A DNA stretch of 64,000 nt from Variovorax paradoxus B4 (GTDB lineage Bacteria > Pseudomonadota > Gammaproteobacteria > Burkholderiales > Burkholderiaceae_C), in the NCBI RefSeq assembly GCF_000463015.1, contig NC_022234.1:558001-622000 (forward strand). The letters are read 5' to 3'. Below, piece by piece: positions 51,288 to 60,784 of the stretch (position 1 is the stretch's first letter; each line of letters begins with the position of its first letter). The notes beneath the pieces are model-generated. The model searched no databases, was not told the DNA's origin, and saw only the letters and a list, made by a program, of their open reading frames with translations. The position numbers and the translations under genes were made by a program.

Positions 51288-53078
51288 ATGGATCACATCG
51301 TGTCATCGTCATGGCGGCCGGCATGGGCCGTGGTGGGGGCGGCCGCATTGCTCGCGGCGTGCGGTGGAGGTGGCGGCGGGAGTGGAATTTCGTTTCTGCC
51401 GATCGCTCCGGCCGCACCTGACACGCCGGCTCCGGCGCCCGTCGCTCCGCCGCCCGCGGCTTCCCCGGAGGCTCGCCCCGGCACGCTGCAGTCGTGCAGC
51501 GATCTCGCGAGCAAGGCCGCCTTCAGTGGCACGGCCTACACCAGCGTCACTTCCGTGGCGGCCGGCACGTTCACGGTGGCCGGTGTGAGCACGCCAACGC
51601 CGGCGCACTGCCTGGTGCAGGGAAAGATGAACGAACGCACCAGCAGCGTCGACGGCCGCACCTACGCGATCGGCTTCGAGATGCGCCTGCCGGTCGACTG
51701 GAACGGGCGCTTCTTCTATCAGGCCAACGGCGGATTGGACGGGAACGTGGTTGCGGCATCGGGCAACATCGGAGGAGGGTCCCCGACGACCACGGCGCTG
51801 CACATGGGCTTTGCCGTCATCAGTTCCGATGCAGGCCACTCCGGCGCGCAGATCCCGGTCTTCGGCATCGACCCGCAGGCACGCCTGGACTACGGCTACA
51901 ACGCCGTCGCGCAACTGACGCCCATGGCCAAGAACCTGATCGCCCAGGCCTACGGCCGCGGGGCCGACCGCTCCTATTTCGGCGGCTGCTCGAACGGCGG
52001 CCGCCACGCGATGGTGGCTGCCGCACGGTCTGCCAACGCGTACGACGGCATCCTGGCGGGCAATCCCGGTTTCAACCTGCCGAAGGCTGCGGTCGCGCAG
52101 CTCTACGGCGTTCAGCAGTACGCCCAGGTAACCACCGCCAACACGCCGGCGGGCAAGCCGGATCTCCAGACGGCCTTCACGCAGGCGGAGATGGATACGG
52201 TCGCCGGCGCCGTGCGGTCGAAGTGCGACGCACTGGATGGCGCGACCGACGGCATCGTCGCGGATGTGCAGGCGTGCAAGACAGCCTTCAAGCTGGCCAC
52301 CGACGTACCCACGTGCGGCGCAGCCCGCGACGGCAGCTGCCTCACGGCCGCGCAGAAGACCGTGCTCGACAACGTCTTCAGCGGCGCGCGCAACACCGCG
52401 GGCACCGCGCTCTACAGCAGCTTCCCCTACGACGCGGGCATCAACGGTGCCGACTGGCGGCAATGGGAGTTCTCCAACTCGCAGAACCTGGACACCGCCG
52501 CGGTCGGGTTTGTGTTCAGCGCGCCGCCGCTGGGCACGAGCCGCCCGTCGGGCATCGACTTTGCGCTGGGCTACAGCATGGACACCGATGCGCCGGGCAT
52601 CTTCGCGACCACCGCGCTCTATACCGAGTCGGCCATGTCCTTCATGACGCCGCCGAACCCGAGCAACCTCGCGACGCTGCGCGATCGCGGCAGCAAGCTC
52701 ATGGTCTACCACGGCACCAGCGACGCGGTGTTCTCGTCGGACGACACGACGCGCTGGTACGACGAACTGCGCGCGGCCAATGGCGGCGATGCGTCCGGCT
52801 TTGCGCGCTTCTTTCCGGTGCCCGGCATGAACCACTGTGGGCGAGGCCCGGCCACGGACCAATTCGACATGCTGACGCCGCTGGTGGCATGGGTAGAGAA
52901 GGGCAAGGCGCCGGATTCCGTTGTCGCCACCGCGCGCGGGGCCGGTGCCAACGTGGTCAACACGGAGTTGCCTGCCGGTTGGTCGGCCGCCCGGACGCGG
53001 CCCCTGTGCCCGTATCCGAAGGTGGCGAACTATGTGAGCGGCGATCTCGAATCGGCTTCCAGCTTCGCCTGCAAGTAG
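51288..53078 (+). CDS. tannase/feruloyl-esterase-family lipoprotein
   Basis: 596 aa alpha/beta hydrolase. The signal peptide ends in a lipobox (VGAAALLAAC) followed by a Gly and Pro/Ala-rich linker, so it is predicted to be anchored to the cell envelope. Catalytic Ser in YFGGCSNGGRHAM (nucleophile elbow CSNGG), Asp region VYHGTSDAVFS, His in VPGMNHCGRGP. Calcium-loop and disulfide-like segments (DALDGATDGIVADVQAC, DVPTCG) fit the family. It hydrolyses gallate or hydroxycinnamate esters. ATG 51288 with GGAG 7 nt upstream is used; the frame extends to 51252. Confidence 0.88.
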   Translation: MDHIVSSSWRPAWAVVGAAALLAACGGGGGGSGISFLPIAPAAPDTPAPAPVAPPPAASPEARPGTLQSCSDLASKAAFSGTAYTSVTSVAAGTFTVAGVSTPTPAHCLVQGKMNERTSSVDGRTYAIGFEMRLPVDWNGRFFYQANGGLDGNVVAASGNIGGGSPTTTALHMGFAVISSDAGHSGAQIPVFGIDPQARLDYGYNAVAQLTPMAKNLIAQAYGRGADRSYFGGCSNGGRHAMVAAARSANAYDGILAGNPGFNLPKAAVAQLYGVQQYAQVTTANTPAGKPDLQTAFTQAEMDTVAGAVRSKCDALDGATDGIVADVQACKTAFKLATDVPTCGAARDGSCLTAAQKTVLDNVFSGARNTAGTALYSSFPYDAGINGADWRQWEFSNSQNLDTAAVGFVFSAPPLGTSRPSGIDFALGYSMDTDAPGIFATTALYTESAMSFMTPPNPSNLATLRDRGSKLMVYHGTSDAVFSSDDTTRWYDELRAANGGDASGFARFFPVPGMNHCGRGPATDQFDMLTPLVAWVEKGKAPDSVVATARGAGANVVNTELPAGWSAARTRPLCPYPKVANYVSGDLESASSFACK

Positions 53079-53088
53079 GCGGGCGGGC

Positions 53089-53634
53089 TCACACTGGAAG
53101 TGCTCCGCGGAAGCCCCTGGCCGCGTAGTACGACTGCGCGCCGTTGTGGTACGCGAACACCCTGCCATAGCGCCGATCGCAGAAGAGGGCGCCTCCGAGC
53201 GCCCTGACCTCGGGCGGTGTTCTGATCCAGCTGGAGGTCTTGATGTCGAACTCACCGAGTTTCTGCAGTTCCCGGTATTGTTCCTCGGTGAGAAGCTCGA
53301 TACCCATCGCGGCAGCCATCTCGACTGCGCTGCTCTCCGGCTTGTTTTCTTTGCGGGCGTCGAGCGCTTGCCGGTCGTAGCAGAGGCTCCTGCGGCCACT
53401 CGGACTCTCCGCGGAGCAATCGCAGAAGATGTAGCGCCCGGCTTCGCTGTCCTGGCCGATGACGTCAGGTTCCCCGCCCGTTGCCTCCATCTCGCGAAGC
53501 GACCTCAGTGCGCCGGGATGGGCCTCGAGCCTGGCTCGTATGTCGGCCCACGCGATGGCCTTGTGCCGGTGCATGTTCTGCTCGAAGCGAGCCTTCAGTG
53601 CCTGGAGAAGCTCTTCTCGTTCTTGCGCCTTCAT
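53089..53634 (-). CDS. DUF4256-family protein
   Basis: 181 aa, no signal or membrane segment. Diagnostic stretches: EATGGEPDVIG, YIFCDCSAESPSGRRSLCYD, MGIELLTEEQYRELQKLGEF, ALGGALFCDRRYGRVF and YYAARGFRGALPV. Highly conserved across bacteria but without known function. An upstream ATG at 53679 gives a 196-aa form. Convergent with the tannase gene, 10 nt apart. Confidence 0.85.
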   Translation of the reverse strand: MKAQEREELLQALKARFEQNMHRHKAIAWADIRARLEAHPGALRSLREMEATGGEPDVIGQDSEAGRYIFCDCSAESPSGRRSLCYDRQALDARKENKPESSAVEMAAAMGIELLTEEQYRELQKLGEFDIKTSSWIRTPPEVRALGGALFCDRRYGRVFAYHNGAQSYYAARGFRGALPV

Positions 53635-53813
53635 GGTTCTTGAGTGCTTTTGGGTCGGTTGCTGGTCTGCTGTGCTCATGCATATCGTAGTGCCGGCAGC
53701 GGGGCGCCTGCGGGATTTCACCAAGGCCCTACGCACGCCGGCGCGGCGCATACTTGCCGCAGCGCCGCTCGTCGGCCCCTCCGGGGTTCCGGGCGACTGT
53801 CAGGAGACACGCC

Positions 53814-55613
53814 TTGCAGCGAACCGACATTGCCAACCCGGCCTATTTCCACAAGGTCGTCGATTGCCAGTACGCCTGCCCGGCGCACACCCCCGTCCCC
53901 GAATACATCCGCATGATCGCGCAGGGCCGCTACAGCGACGCCTACATGATCAACTGGGTCTCCAACGTCTTTCCCGGCATCCTGGGGCGCACCTGCGACC
54001 GGCCTTGCGAGCCGGCCTGCCGGCGCGGGCGGGTGGAGGAAAGCAATGCCCAGGCGCCGGAACCGGTGGCGATCTGTCGGCTCAAGCGTGTGGCGGCCGA
54101 CATGAAGGACGACGTGCGCGCGCGCATGCCGAAGCTCGCGCCGAAGAGCGGCAAGCGTGTCGCCTGCGTCGGCGCGGGGCCGGCCTCGCTCACCGTTGCG
54201 CGCGACCTGGCGCCGCTGGGCTACGAGGTGACGGTGTTCGACGAGGAGGCCAAGGCCGGCGGCTTCATCCGCACCCAGATCCCGCACTTTCGCCTGCCGG
54301 AATCGGTGATCGACGAGGAGACGGGCTACATCCTGGACCTGGGCGTCGAGTTCCGCGGCGGCGAGCGCATCGGTTCGATGAAGGCGCTGATGGCCCAGGG
54401 GTGGGATGCGGTCTTCGTCGGCTGCGGCGCGCCGCGCGGGCGTGATCTGGACGTTCCCGGCCGCCGGGAAGCGGCGGCCAGCATCCACATCGGCATCGAC
54501 TGGCTCAAATCCGTTTCCTTCGGCCACGTCAGCCGCATCGGACAGCGTGTGATCGTGCTGGGCGGCGGCAACACGGCGATGGACTGCTGCCGCTCGGCCC
54601 GGCGCCTGGGCGGCACCGACGTGAAGGTCATCGTGCGCAGCGGCTTCGCGGAGATGAAGGCCTCGCCCTGGGAAAAGGAAGACGCCCAGCACGAGGGCAT
54701 TCCGATCATCGACTTCCACGTGCCCAAGGCCTTCGTCCACGAGGAGGGCAGGCTGCTGGGCATGACGTTCGAGGTGGTCCGCGCCGAGTACGACGCGCAG
54801 GGCCGCCGCACGCTGGTGCCCACCGGCGAGCCCGACGCCTGGTTCGAATGCGACGAGGTGCTGGTGGCGGTGGGCCAGGAGAACGCCTTCCCGTGGATCG
54901 AGCGCGATTGCGGCATCGCCTTCGACAAGTCGGGGCTGCCGACGCTCGACAAGAACACCTTCCAGTCCACGGTGCCCCACGTGTTCTTCGGCGGCGATGC
55001 GGCCTTCGGTCCCAAGAACATCATCTGGGCCGTTGCTCATGGCCACGAGGCCGCGGTGTCGATCGACAAGCTGCTGCGCGCCGAACCGGTCTACGTTCGC
55101 CCGGCGCCCATGACCAACCTGGTGTCGCAGAAGATGGGCATCCACGAGTGGAGCTACGACAACGACACCTCCAACGACCTGCGCTACAAGGTGCCGTGGG
55201 CCAAGGCCGAGACGGCGCTGGCCAGCATCCGGGTGGAGGTGGAGCTGGGCTTCGACGCCGCCACCGCCTTCAAGGAGGCCGAGCGCTGCCTGAACTGCGA
55301 TGTGCAGACCGTGTTCACCGAGTCCGCCTGCATCGAATGCGACGCCTGCGTGGACATCTGCCCGATGGACTGCATCAGCTTCACCGCCAACGGCGAGGAA
55401 AGCGAACTGCGGGCCCGGCTCAAGGCGCCGGCATTGAACCTGGCGCAGGACCTGTACGTGTCCGGCGGGCTCAAGACGGGCCGCGTGATGGTCAAGGACG
55501 AGGACGTCTGCCTGCACTGCGGCCTGTGCGCCGAGCGCTGCCCCACGGGGGCGTGGGACATGCAGAAGTTCCTGCTGAAGATGACGCCGGCGGGGCAGGG
55601 GGTGGTGCAATGA
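53814..55613 (+). CDS. GltD-like FAD/NAD(P) oxidoreductase subunit with 4Fe-4S sites (KorC-like)
   Basis: 599 aa. N-terminal CxxxC motifs QYACPAHTP and GRTCDRPCEPACRRG (GltD-like iron-sulfur domain), FAD fold VACVGAGPASLTVARDLA, NAD(P) fold VIVLGGGNTAMDCCRSARRLG, then two C-terminal ferredoxin-like cluster motifs CIECDACVDICPMDC and CLHCGLCAERCPTG. This is the architecture of the electron-transfer subunit of NADP-linked 2-oxoacid oxidoreductases. The start is TTG 53814 with AGGAG 7 nt before; no ATG lies near. Overlaps the next gene by 4 nt. Confidence 0.88.
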   Translation: MQRTDIANPAYFHKVVDCQYACPAHTPVPEYIRMIAQGRYSDAYMINWVSNVFPGILGRTCDRPCEPACRRGRVEESNAQAPEPVAICRLKRVAADMKDDVRARMPKLAPKSGKRVACVGAGPASLTVARDLAPLGYEVTVFDEEAKAGGFIRTQIPHFRLPESVIDEETGYILDLGVEFRGGERIGSMKALMAQGWDAVFVGCGAPRGRDLDVPGRREAAASIHIGIDWLKSVSFGHVSRIGQRVIVLGGGNTAMDCCRSARRLGGTDVKVIVRSGFAEMKASPWEKEDAQHEGIPIIDFHVPKAFVHEEGRLLGMTFEVVRAEYDAQGRRTLVPTGEPDAWFECDEVLVAVGQENAFPWIERDCGIAFDKSGLPTLDKNTFQSTVPHVFFGGDAAFGPKNIIWAVAHGHEAAVSIDKLLRAEPVYVRPAPMTNLVSQKMGIHEWSYDNDTSNDLRYKVPWAKAETALASIRVEVELGFDAATAFKEAERCLNCDVQTVFTESACIECDACVDICPMDCISFTANGEESELRARLKAPALNLAQDLYVSGGLKTGRVMVKDEDVCLHCGLCAERCPTGAWDMQKFLLKMTPAGQGVVQ

Positions 55614-57532
55614 GCGCCGTACGGCCGCCCGAAGGCGCGAAGGCCCCCTCGGGGAACAGCGAAGCACACGAAGTGACAAGCGCGGGGGCCATCCCGCAGA
55701 TCGAAGCGGTCAACGATTTCGTCATCAAGTTCGCCAACGTCAACGGCTCGGGTTCGGCCTCCGCCAACGAGCTGTTCGCCAAGGCCATCCTGCGCATGGG
55801 CGTGCCGGTGAGTCCGCGCAACATCTTTCCCAGCAATATCCAGGGCCTGCCGACCTGGTACGAGGTGCGCGTGACCGAAGAGGGCCACCTGGGGCGGCGC
55901 GGCGGCACCGACATGATGGTGGCGATGAACCCGCAGACCTGGGACGCCGACCTGGCCGAGCTGGAGCCCGGCGGCTATCTCTTCTACGACAGCACGCGGC
56001 CGCTGCCGCCGTCGAAGTTCCGCAGCGACGTCCGCGTGATCGGCATGCCGCTGACCGAAATCTGCAACGCCGTCTATCAGGACCCGCGCCAGCGCCAGCT
56101 GTTCAAGAACATCGTCTATGTGGGGGCGCTGGCCATCCTGCTGGGCATCGAGCCGGAAGTGGTCGAGAAGCTGTTCGGCGAGCAGTACAAGGGCAAGGAA
56201 AAGCTGCTGGCCTCCAACGTGCAGGCGCTGCACCTGGGCTGCGACTTCGCGCGGGAGAACCTCGAGCCCCTGGGGCTGCGGGTTCAGCGCGCCGATCGTG
56301 TGGGCCATCGCATCTTCGTGGACGGCAACAGCGCCGCGGCGCTGGGCTGCGTGTATGGCGGCGCCACGGTCGCGGCCTGGTATCCGATCACGCCGTCGTC
56401 CTCGGTGGCCGAGGCCTTCCAGAAGTACTGCACCAAATTCCGCGTGGACCCGGCCACCGGCCAGCAGCGCTTTGCCATCGTGCAGGCGGAAGACGAGCTC
56501 GCCTCGATCGGCGTGGTGGTCGGCGCCGGCTGGAACGGCGCACGGGCCTTCACGGCGACCTCGGGACCGGGCATTTCGCTGATGACCGAGTTCATCGGCC
56601 TGGCCTACTTTGCCGAGATCCCGGTCACGATCATCAACGTGCAGCGCGGTGGCCCTTCCACCGGCATGCCGACGCGCACGCAGCAGGCCGACATCCTGTC
56701 CTGCGCCTACGCCTCGCACGGCGACACCAAGCACGTGCTGCTGTTTCCCGAGGACCCGCACGAGTGCTTCGAGCACGCGGCGGCGGCGCTGGACCTGGCC
56801 GACCGGCTGCAGACGCCGGTGTTCCTGATGACGGACCTGGACATCGGCATGAACCAGCGCCTGTGCGCGCCCTTCGCCTGGGACGACAGCAAGGCCTACG
56901 ACCGCGGCAAGGTTATGAGCGCCGAAGAGCTCGAGGCCGGCCGCGACTTCGGCCGCTACAAGGACGTGGACGGCGACGGCATTCCCTGGCGCACGCTGCC
57001 GGGCACGCACCCGACCAAGGGCAGCTACTTCACCCGCGGCACGACGCGCGACGCCTACGCCCGGTATTCGGAGCGCGGGCCGGACTACATCTACAACATG
57101 GAGCGGCTGCTGAAGAAGTTCGCGACCGCGGCCACGTTGGTGCCGCAGCCGGTGCTGCGTCCGGCCGCCGAGAAGACCGAGTTGGGCGTGATCTATTTCG
57201 GTTCGACCAGCCCGGCCATGCACGAGGCGCTGCAGGCACTGGAAGCACGCGGCATCCACCTCGATGCGCTGCGGCTGCGCGCCTTTCCCTTCCCGGACAG
57301 CGTGGTGCAGTTCCTGGCGCAGCACAGTCAGGTGTTCGTGGTCGAGCAGAATCGCGACGCCCAGATGCGCAACCTGCTGGTCAACGAGCTGGACATCGAT
57401 CCCGCCCGGCTGGTGCGGGTGCTGCATTTCGACGGCACGCCCATCACGGCGCGCTTCATCGTCCAGGCCATCGGCACGCATGTGGAGAAGACGCAAGCCT
57501 CCGGCGCCGCCGGCACGAAGGAATCTGCATGA
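55610..57532 (+). CDS. 2-oxoacid:acceptor oxidoreductase alpha (gamma-alpha) subunit
   Basis: 640 aa. The N-terminal gamma-like domain (residues about 35-210: KFANVNGSGSASANELFAKA) is fused to the alpha domain with CoA/TPP-interface motifs AAWYPITPSSSVAE, AEDELASIGVVVGAGWNG and GPSTGMPTRTQQADIL (GPSTGMPT loop). The C-terminal domain has GSTSPAMHEALQAL and VVEQNRDAQMRNLL. With the beta subunit it converts a 2-oxoacid + CoA to acyl-CoA + CO2. ATG 55610 overlaps the previous stop. A short N-terminal extension (PEGAKAPSGNSEAHEV) is unusual. Confidence 0.92.
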   Translation: MSAVRPPEGAKAPSGNSEAHEVTSAGAIPQIEAVNDFVIKFANVNGSGSASANELFAKAILRMGVPVSPRNIFPSNIQGLPTWYEVRVTEEGHLGRRGGTDMMVAMNPQTWDADLAELEPGGYLFYDSTRPLPPSKFRSDVRVIGMPLTEICNAVYQDPRQRQLFKNIVYVGALAILLGIEPEVVEKLFGEQYKGKEKLLASNVQALHLGCDFARENLEPLGLRVQRADRVGHRIFVDGNSAAALGCVYGGATVAAWYPITPSSSVAEAFQKYCTKFRVDPATGQQRFAIVQAEDELASIGVVVGAGWNGARAFTATSGPGISLMTEFIGLAYFAEIPVTIINVQRGGPSTGMPTRTQQADILSCAYASHGDTKHVLLFPEDPHECFEHAAAALDLADRLQTPVFLMTDLDIGMNQRLCAPFAWDDSKAYDRGKVMSAEELEAGRDFGRYKDVDGDGIPWRTLPGTHPTKGSYFTRGTTRDAYARYSERGPDYIYNMERLLKKFATAATLVPQPVLRPAAEKTELGVIYFGSTSPAMHEALQALEARGIHLDALRLRAFPFPDSVVQFLAQHSQVFVVEQNRDAQMRNLLVNELDIDPARLVRVLHFDGTPITARFIVQAIGTHVEKTQASGAAGTKESA

Positions 57533-58584
57533 CCTACATCGCCAAGCCCCGGCTGCACCATCCGACGCTGGCCACCAACAAGGTCGGCTACACGCGGCGC
57601 GACTACGAGGGCAAGATCTCCACGCTGTGCGCCGGCTGCGGCCACGACTCGATCTCCGCCGCCATCATCGAGGCCTGCTGGGAGCTGGACATCGAGCCGC
57701 ATCGCGTGGCCAAGCTCTCGGGCATCGGCTGCAGTTCCAAGACGCCGGATTATTTCCTGGGCGCATCGCACGGCTTCAACACGGTGCACGGCCGCATGCC
57801 CAGCGTGCTGACCGGCGCCAACCTGGCCAACCGCGACCTGCTGTACCTGGGTGTCTCGGGCGATGGCGATTCGGCTTCCATCGGCCTCGGCCAGTTCGCC
57901 CACGCCATGCGGCGCGGCGTGCGCATGGCCTACATCGTGGAGAACAACGGCGTCTACGGCCTGACCAAGGGGCAGTTCTCGGCCACCGCCGACCAGGGCT
58001 CCAGGAGCAAGAAGGGCGTCGTCAACACCGACAGCCCGGTGGACCTGGTGGCCATGGCGCTGCAGCTGGGCGCCAGCTACGTGGGTCGGGGGTTTTCGGG
58101 TAACAAGGCGCAACTTGTGCCACTGATCAAGGGGGCGATCAGCCACAGCGGGGCCGCCTTCATCGACGTGATCAGCCCCTGCGTGGCCTTCAACAACCAC
58201 CCCGGCAGCACCAAGAGCTACGACTACGTGCGCGAGCACAACGAGGCGGTGAGCCGCATCGACTTCATCAGCGGGCGGGACGAAATCACCGTCGACATGG
58301 GGCCGGGCGAAGTGGTGGACGTGCGCCAGCACGACGGCACGCTGCTGCGCCTGCGCAGCCTGCACCCCGACTACAACCCCGGCGACCGCTATGCCGCGAT
58401 GGCCTACATGCAGCGGCACCAGGAGATGGGCGAGGTGGTGACCGGCCTGCTCTATGTCGACCCGCTGGCCACCGACCTGCACACCGCGCTCAACACCTGC
58501 GACCGGCCGCTCAACGCGCTGGGGCCGGCCGAGCTGTGCCCGGGTGCCCAGGCGCTGGAACGGCTCAACGCCTCCTTGCGCTGA
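57529..58584 (+). CDS. 2-oxoacid:acceptor oxidoreductase beta subunit (TPP-binding)
   Basis: 351 aa. TPP and Mg motifs: CAGCGHDSISAAI (with the CxGCGH cluster/TPP region), KLSGIGCSSKTPDYF, VSGDGDSASIGLGQFAHA (GDG-...) and VENNGVYGLTKGQ. Beta subunit length 350 is typical of 2-oxoglutarate-type enzymes rather than pyruvate type. ATG 57529 overlaps the alpha stop. With the other two genes it resembles the KorCAB 2-oxoglutarate:NADP+ oxidoreductase of Azoarcus; the exact 2-oxoacid is inferred. Confidence 0.92.
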   Translation: MTYIAKPRLHHPTLATNKVGYTRRDYEGKISTLCAGCGHDSISAAIIEACWELDIEPHRVAKLSGIGCSSKTPDYFLGASHGFNTVHGRMPSVLTGANLANRDLLYLGVSGDGDSASIGLGQFAHAMRRGVRMAYIVENNGVYGLTKGQFSATADQGSRSKKGVVNTDSPVDLVAMALQLGASYVGRGFSGNKAQLVPLIKGAISHSGAAFIDVISPCVAFNNHPGSTKSYDYVREHNEAVSRIDFISGRDEITVDMGPGEVVDVRQHDGTLLRLRSLHPDYNPGDRYAAMAYMQRHQEMGEVVTGLLYVDPLATDLHTALNTCDRPLNALGPAELCPGAQALERLNASLR

Positions 58585-58632
58585 GCGACGGCTGGCGGCA
58601 CCATTGACATTCCTTCTTCTGGAGGGCGCACC

Positions 58633-59070
58633 ATGGCCGAGCGCACCGTTTTCCAATCCATCTCGCGCAAGCATGTAATCAGCCTGGGCCCGCAGGCCAG
58701 CGCGCGCGACGCCGCGTGCGTGATGACGCGCGCGAATTGCGGCAGCGTGCTCGTGCTGGACCTGCCCGACATGCTGCTGGGCATCCTGACCGAGCGCGAC
58801 CTCATGACCCGCGTGCTGGCCCGGGGGCTCGATCCCGATCGCACGGCGGTGCGCGAGGTCATGACGCCCAACCCGATCTGCGTGCCACCCGAAACGCTGG
58901 TGTCCGACGCCGTGGTGCGCATGCTCGAACGGGGCTTCCGCCATCTGCCGCTGGTGGCGGGAACGAAGATCCTCGGTGTTTTCTCGATACGCGATGCGTT
59001 GCCGCGGGAGCTCGGCACGGCGGTCAGCTTGACCGAATTCCGCGAGCAGGTGAACGACGCGCTGGGGTAG
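58633..59070 (+). CDS. CBS-domain-pair regulatory protein
   Basis: 145 aa, two CBS motifs: LLGILTERDLMTRVLARG (first) and KILGVFSIRDALPRELG (second), with VREVMTPNPICVPPETLVSD between. CBS pairs bind adenine nucleotides or SAM and gate partner proteins. GGAGG 8 nt before ATG 58633, 48 nt after the oxidoreductase. It probably senses energy or redox state for the complex, though that link is inference. Confidence 0.88.
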   Translation: MAERTVFQSISRKHVISLGPQASARDAACVMTRANCGSVLVLDLPDMLLGILTERDLMTRVLARGLDPDRTAVREVMTPNPICVPPETLVSDAVVRMLERGFRHLPLVAGTKILGVFSIRDALPRELGTAVSLTEFREQVNDALG

Positions 59071-59168
59071 GGCGCAGAACGAGCGTCTGACGCAAGTGCC
59101 TCGGCTGCGCCGTCGGGCCACTTCAATGAGAGTTCGCGGATGCGTTGACGGAGCAGGCCGGTGCCAAT

Positions 59169-60224
59169 TCAGTGGACGTGCCGATGGTGGGCGTCAGGAA
59201 CGTGCGGATGCGCGTGGCGAACCGGATCGTGGACATGCGGATGGCTGTGCGGACCGGCAGGCAGCACATCGTGCGTGTGATCATGATGGCCATCGTCGTG
59301 GCGGTGCGCGTGTTCGTGCTCCATTCGTTCATGTGCGTGCTCGTGGCCATGCGACTCCGCGAGATGCAGCGCCACACCTAGCATCATCAGCATGCCGCCC
59401 GCTGCCATCGCCCATGTCCCGCTTCGATCGCCGAGCGCAATGGCGAAGGCGGCGCCGATGAACGGCGCAAAGGCAAAGACAGAGCCGGTCCGCGCTGCAC
59501 CAAAGGCGCGCTGCGCGAGCAGGTAGAAGCGAAGGCTCAGGCCATAGCCGCTCGCTCCGACCGCGAACAGAACCAGCGCTGCGCCCACTGCAGGTCTTGG
59601 CTCGCCGAACAGCCACGCCAGCAAGGCCGTCGCGGTGGCGCCGATGGCGGCCTTGCCCAGCACCACTTGCCCGGGGTCGCGCTCGGCGAGCGCACGCGAG
59701 AGTGTGTTGTCCATGCCCCAGGCCGCGGTCGCGACGAGCACCGCGAGCATTCCCCAGAGCTGCGTGCTGCCGCTGCGGCCCTGGTCCAGGACCAGCGCCA
59801 CGCCTCCGGCGAGCAAGAGCAGCATGGCAGCCCATACGCGGCGGTCCATGGTCTCCTGGTAGAGCATGCGCGCCAGCAGTGCCGTGAACAGCGCTTCCAG
59901 CGTCAGCATCAGCGACGCGCTGGTACCGCTCGTCTGCTGCAGGCCCCAGGCCAGCGCAACGGGGCCCAGAACCGCGCCGAAGGCCGCCATGGACAGGAGC
60001 CGCGGCAGATCGCCACGCACCATCCGCGCTTCACGCTCTACCCGCTGGCGGGACGCGAAGCCGACGGCAGCCGCGCCCGCATAAAGCAGTGCGGCGGTCG
60101 TGAAGGCACCCAGTCCGTTGCCGAAATGCTGGACCAGCGGCGTGCTGACTCCAAAGAGAAAGGCCGCGAGCAATGCGAGAAGGCCGCCTCTCACAGCGGG
60201 CAGGGAAAGATGCCGCGCAGTCAT
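59169..60224 (-). CDS. EamA/DMT-family transporter with a His-rich C-terminal tail
   Basis: 351 aa. Ten predicted transmembrane segments in two EamA repeats (LLALLAAFLFGVSTPLVQHF; GMLAVLVATAAWGMDNTLSR). The last about 65 residues are a hydrophilic tail with roughly two dozen His (HGHEHAHERMEHEHAHRHDD; HSHPHVHDPVRHAHPH), a common metal-binding trait. ATG 60224 overlaps the stop of the upstream small gene (ATGA). Probably metal-related export or uptake (Ni, Co, Zn); the substrate is unproven. The minus-strand neighbours are remains of a czc-type system. Confidence 0.85.
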   Translation of the reverse strand: MTARHLSLPAVRGGLLALLAAFLFGVSTPLVQHFGNGLGAFTTAALLYAGAAAVGFASRQRVEREARMVRGDLPRLLSMAAFGAVLGPVALAWGLQQTSGTSASLMLTLEALFTALLARMLYQETMDRRVWAAMLLLLAGGVALVLDQGRSGSTQLWGMLAVLVATAAWGMDNTLSRALAERDPGQVVLGKAAIGATATALLAWLFGEPRPAVGAALVLFAVGASGYGLSLRFYLLAQRAFGAARTGSVFAFAPFIGAAFAIALGDRSGTWAMAAGGMLMMLGVALHLAESHGHEHAHERMEHEHAHRHDDGHHDHTHDVLPAGPHSHPHVHDPVRHAHPHVPDAHHRHVH

Positions 60225-60484
60225 GCCGGTTCCTTGATCGTGAAACGCACCGTCGTGGTCTTGCGGCCGTCCGTCACCGTGGCAACGGCCTTGGCACCCT
60301 CCACCACGTGGATGACCGCACCATCGGCTGCCGCGACGAGTTCGAAGGACATGTCGTTTGCCGGCTGGACCACGCCGCCATGGCGGGCTGGTGCCGCGCC
60401 GTGAGCAAAGACGGGGGTGGCGGCGACGGCCGACGCGCCGAGAAGCAGGGCAACGCAAAGGCTCCTGAGCGATTGGATCTTCAT
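60221..60484 (-). CDS. small periplasmic protein, metal-resistance associated
   Basis: 87 aa. Signal peptide SLRSLCVALLLGASAVAATP with cleavage near AHG (residue about 28). The mature part HGAAPARHGGVVQPANDMSFE and IHVVEGAKAVATVTDG resembles small periplasmic proteins seen with Czc-type efflux, but is shorter. ATG 60484. Translationally coupled to the DMT transporter, suggesting a joint role in metal handling. Confidence 0.6.
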   Translation of the reverse strand: MKIQSLRSLCVALLLGASAVAATPVFAHGAAPARHGGVVQPANDMSFELVAAADGAVIHVVEGAKAVATVTDGRKTTTVRFTIKEPA

Positions 60485-60784
60485 GATGATCGGGTTCCCG
60501 TGTTCATTTTGCAGCGCGCTTCGACAGGCGGCGCTGCCAGGGCCTTGAAAACAATGCTGCGGGCGTCGGTAGTTCGCCATCGGGCAGGCCCGACCCCGGG
60601 GCATGAAACTGGGGTCACAGTCAAATTCAGCGGTCGATGGCATGAGTTTCTTAGTAGCGGGATCACACCGCGGCGTCCGACAACGCCACGGGCTCGCACC
60701 AATGACCTGTCGGTCATTTCGGCGCTGCCGTTCACTTTGTAGCGCAAAGTCGTTTCTTCGCGAACGCCGGGACCATCCATGGGC

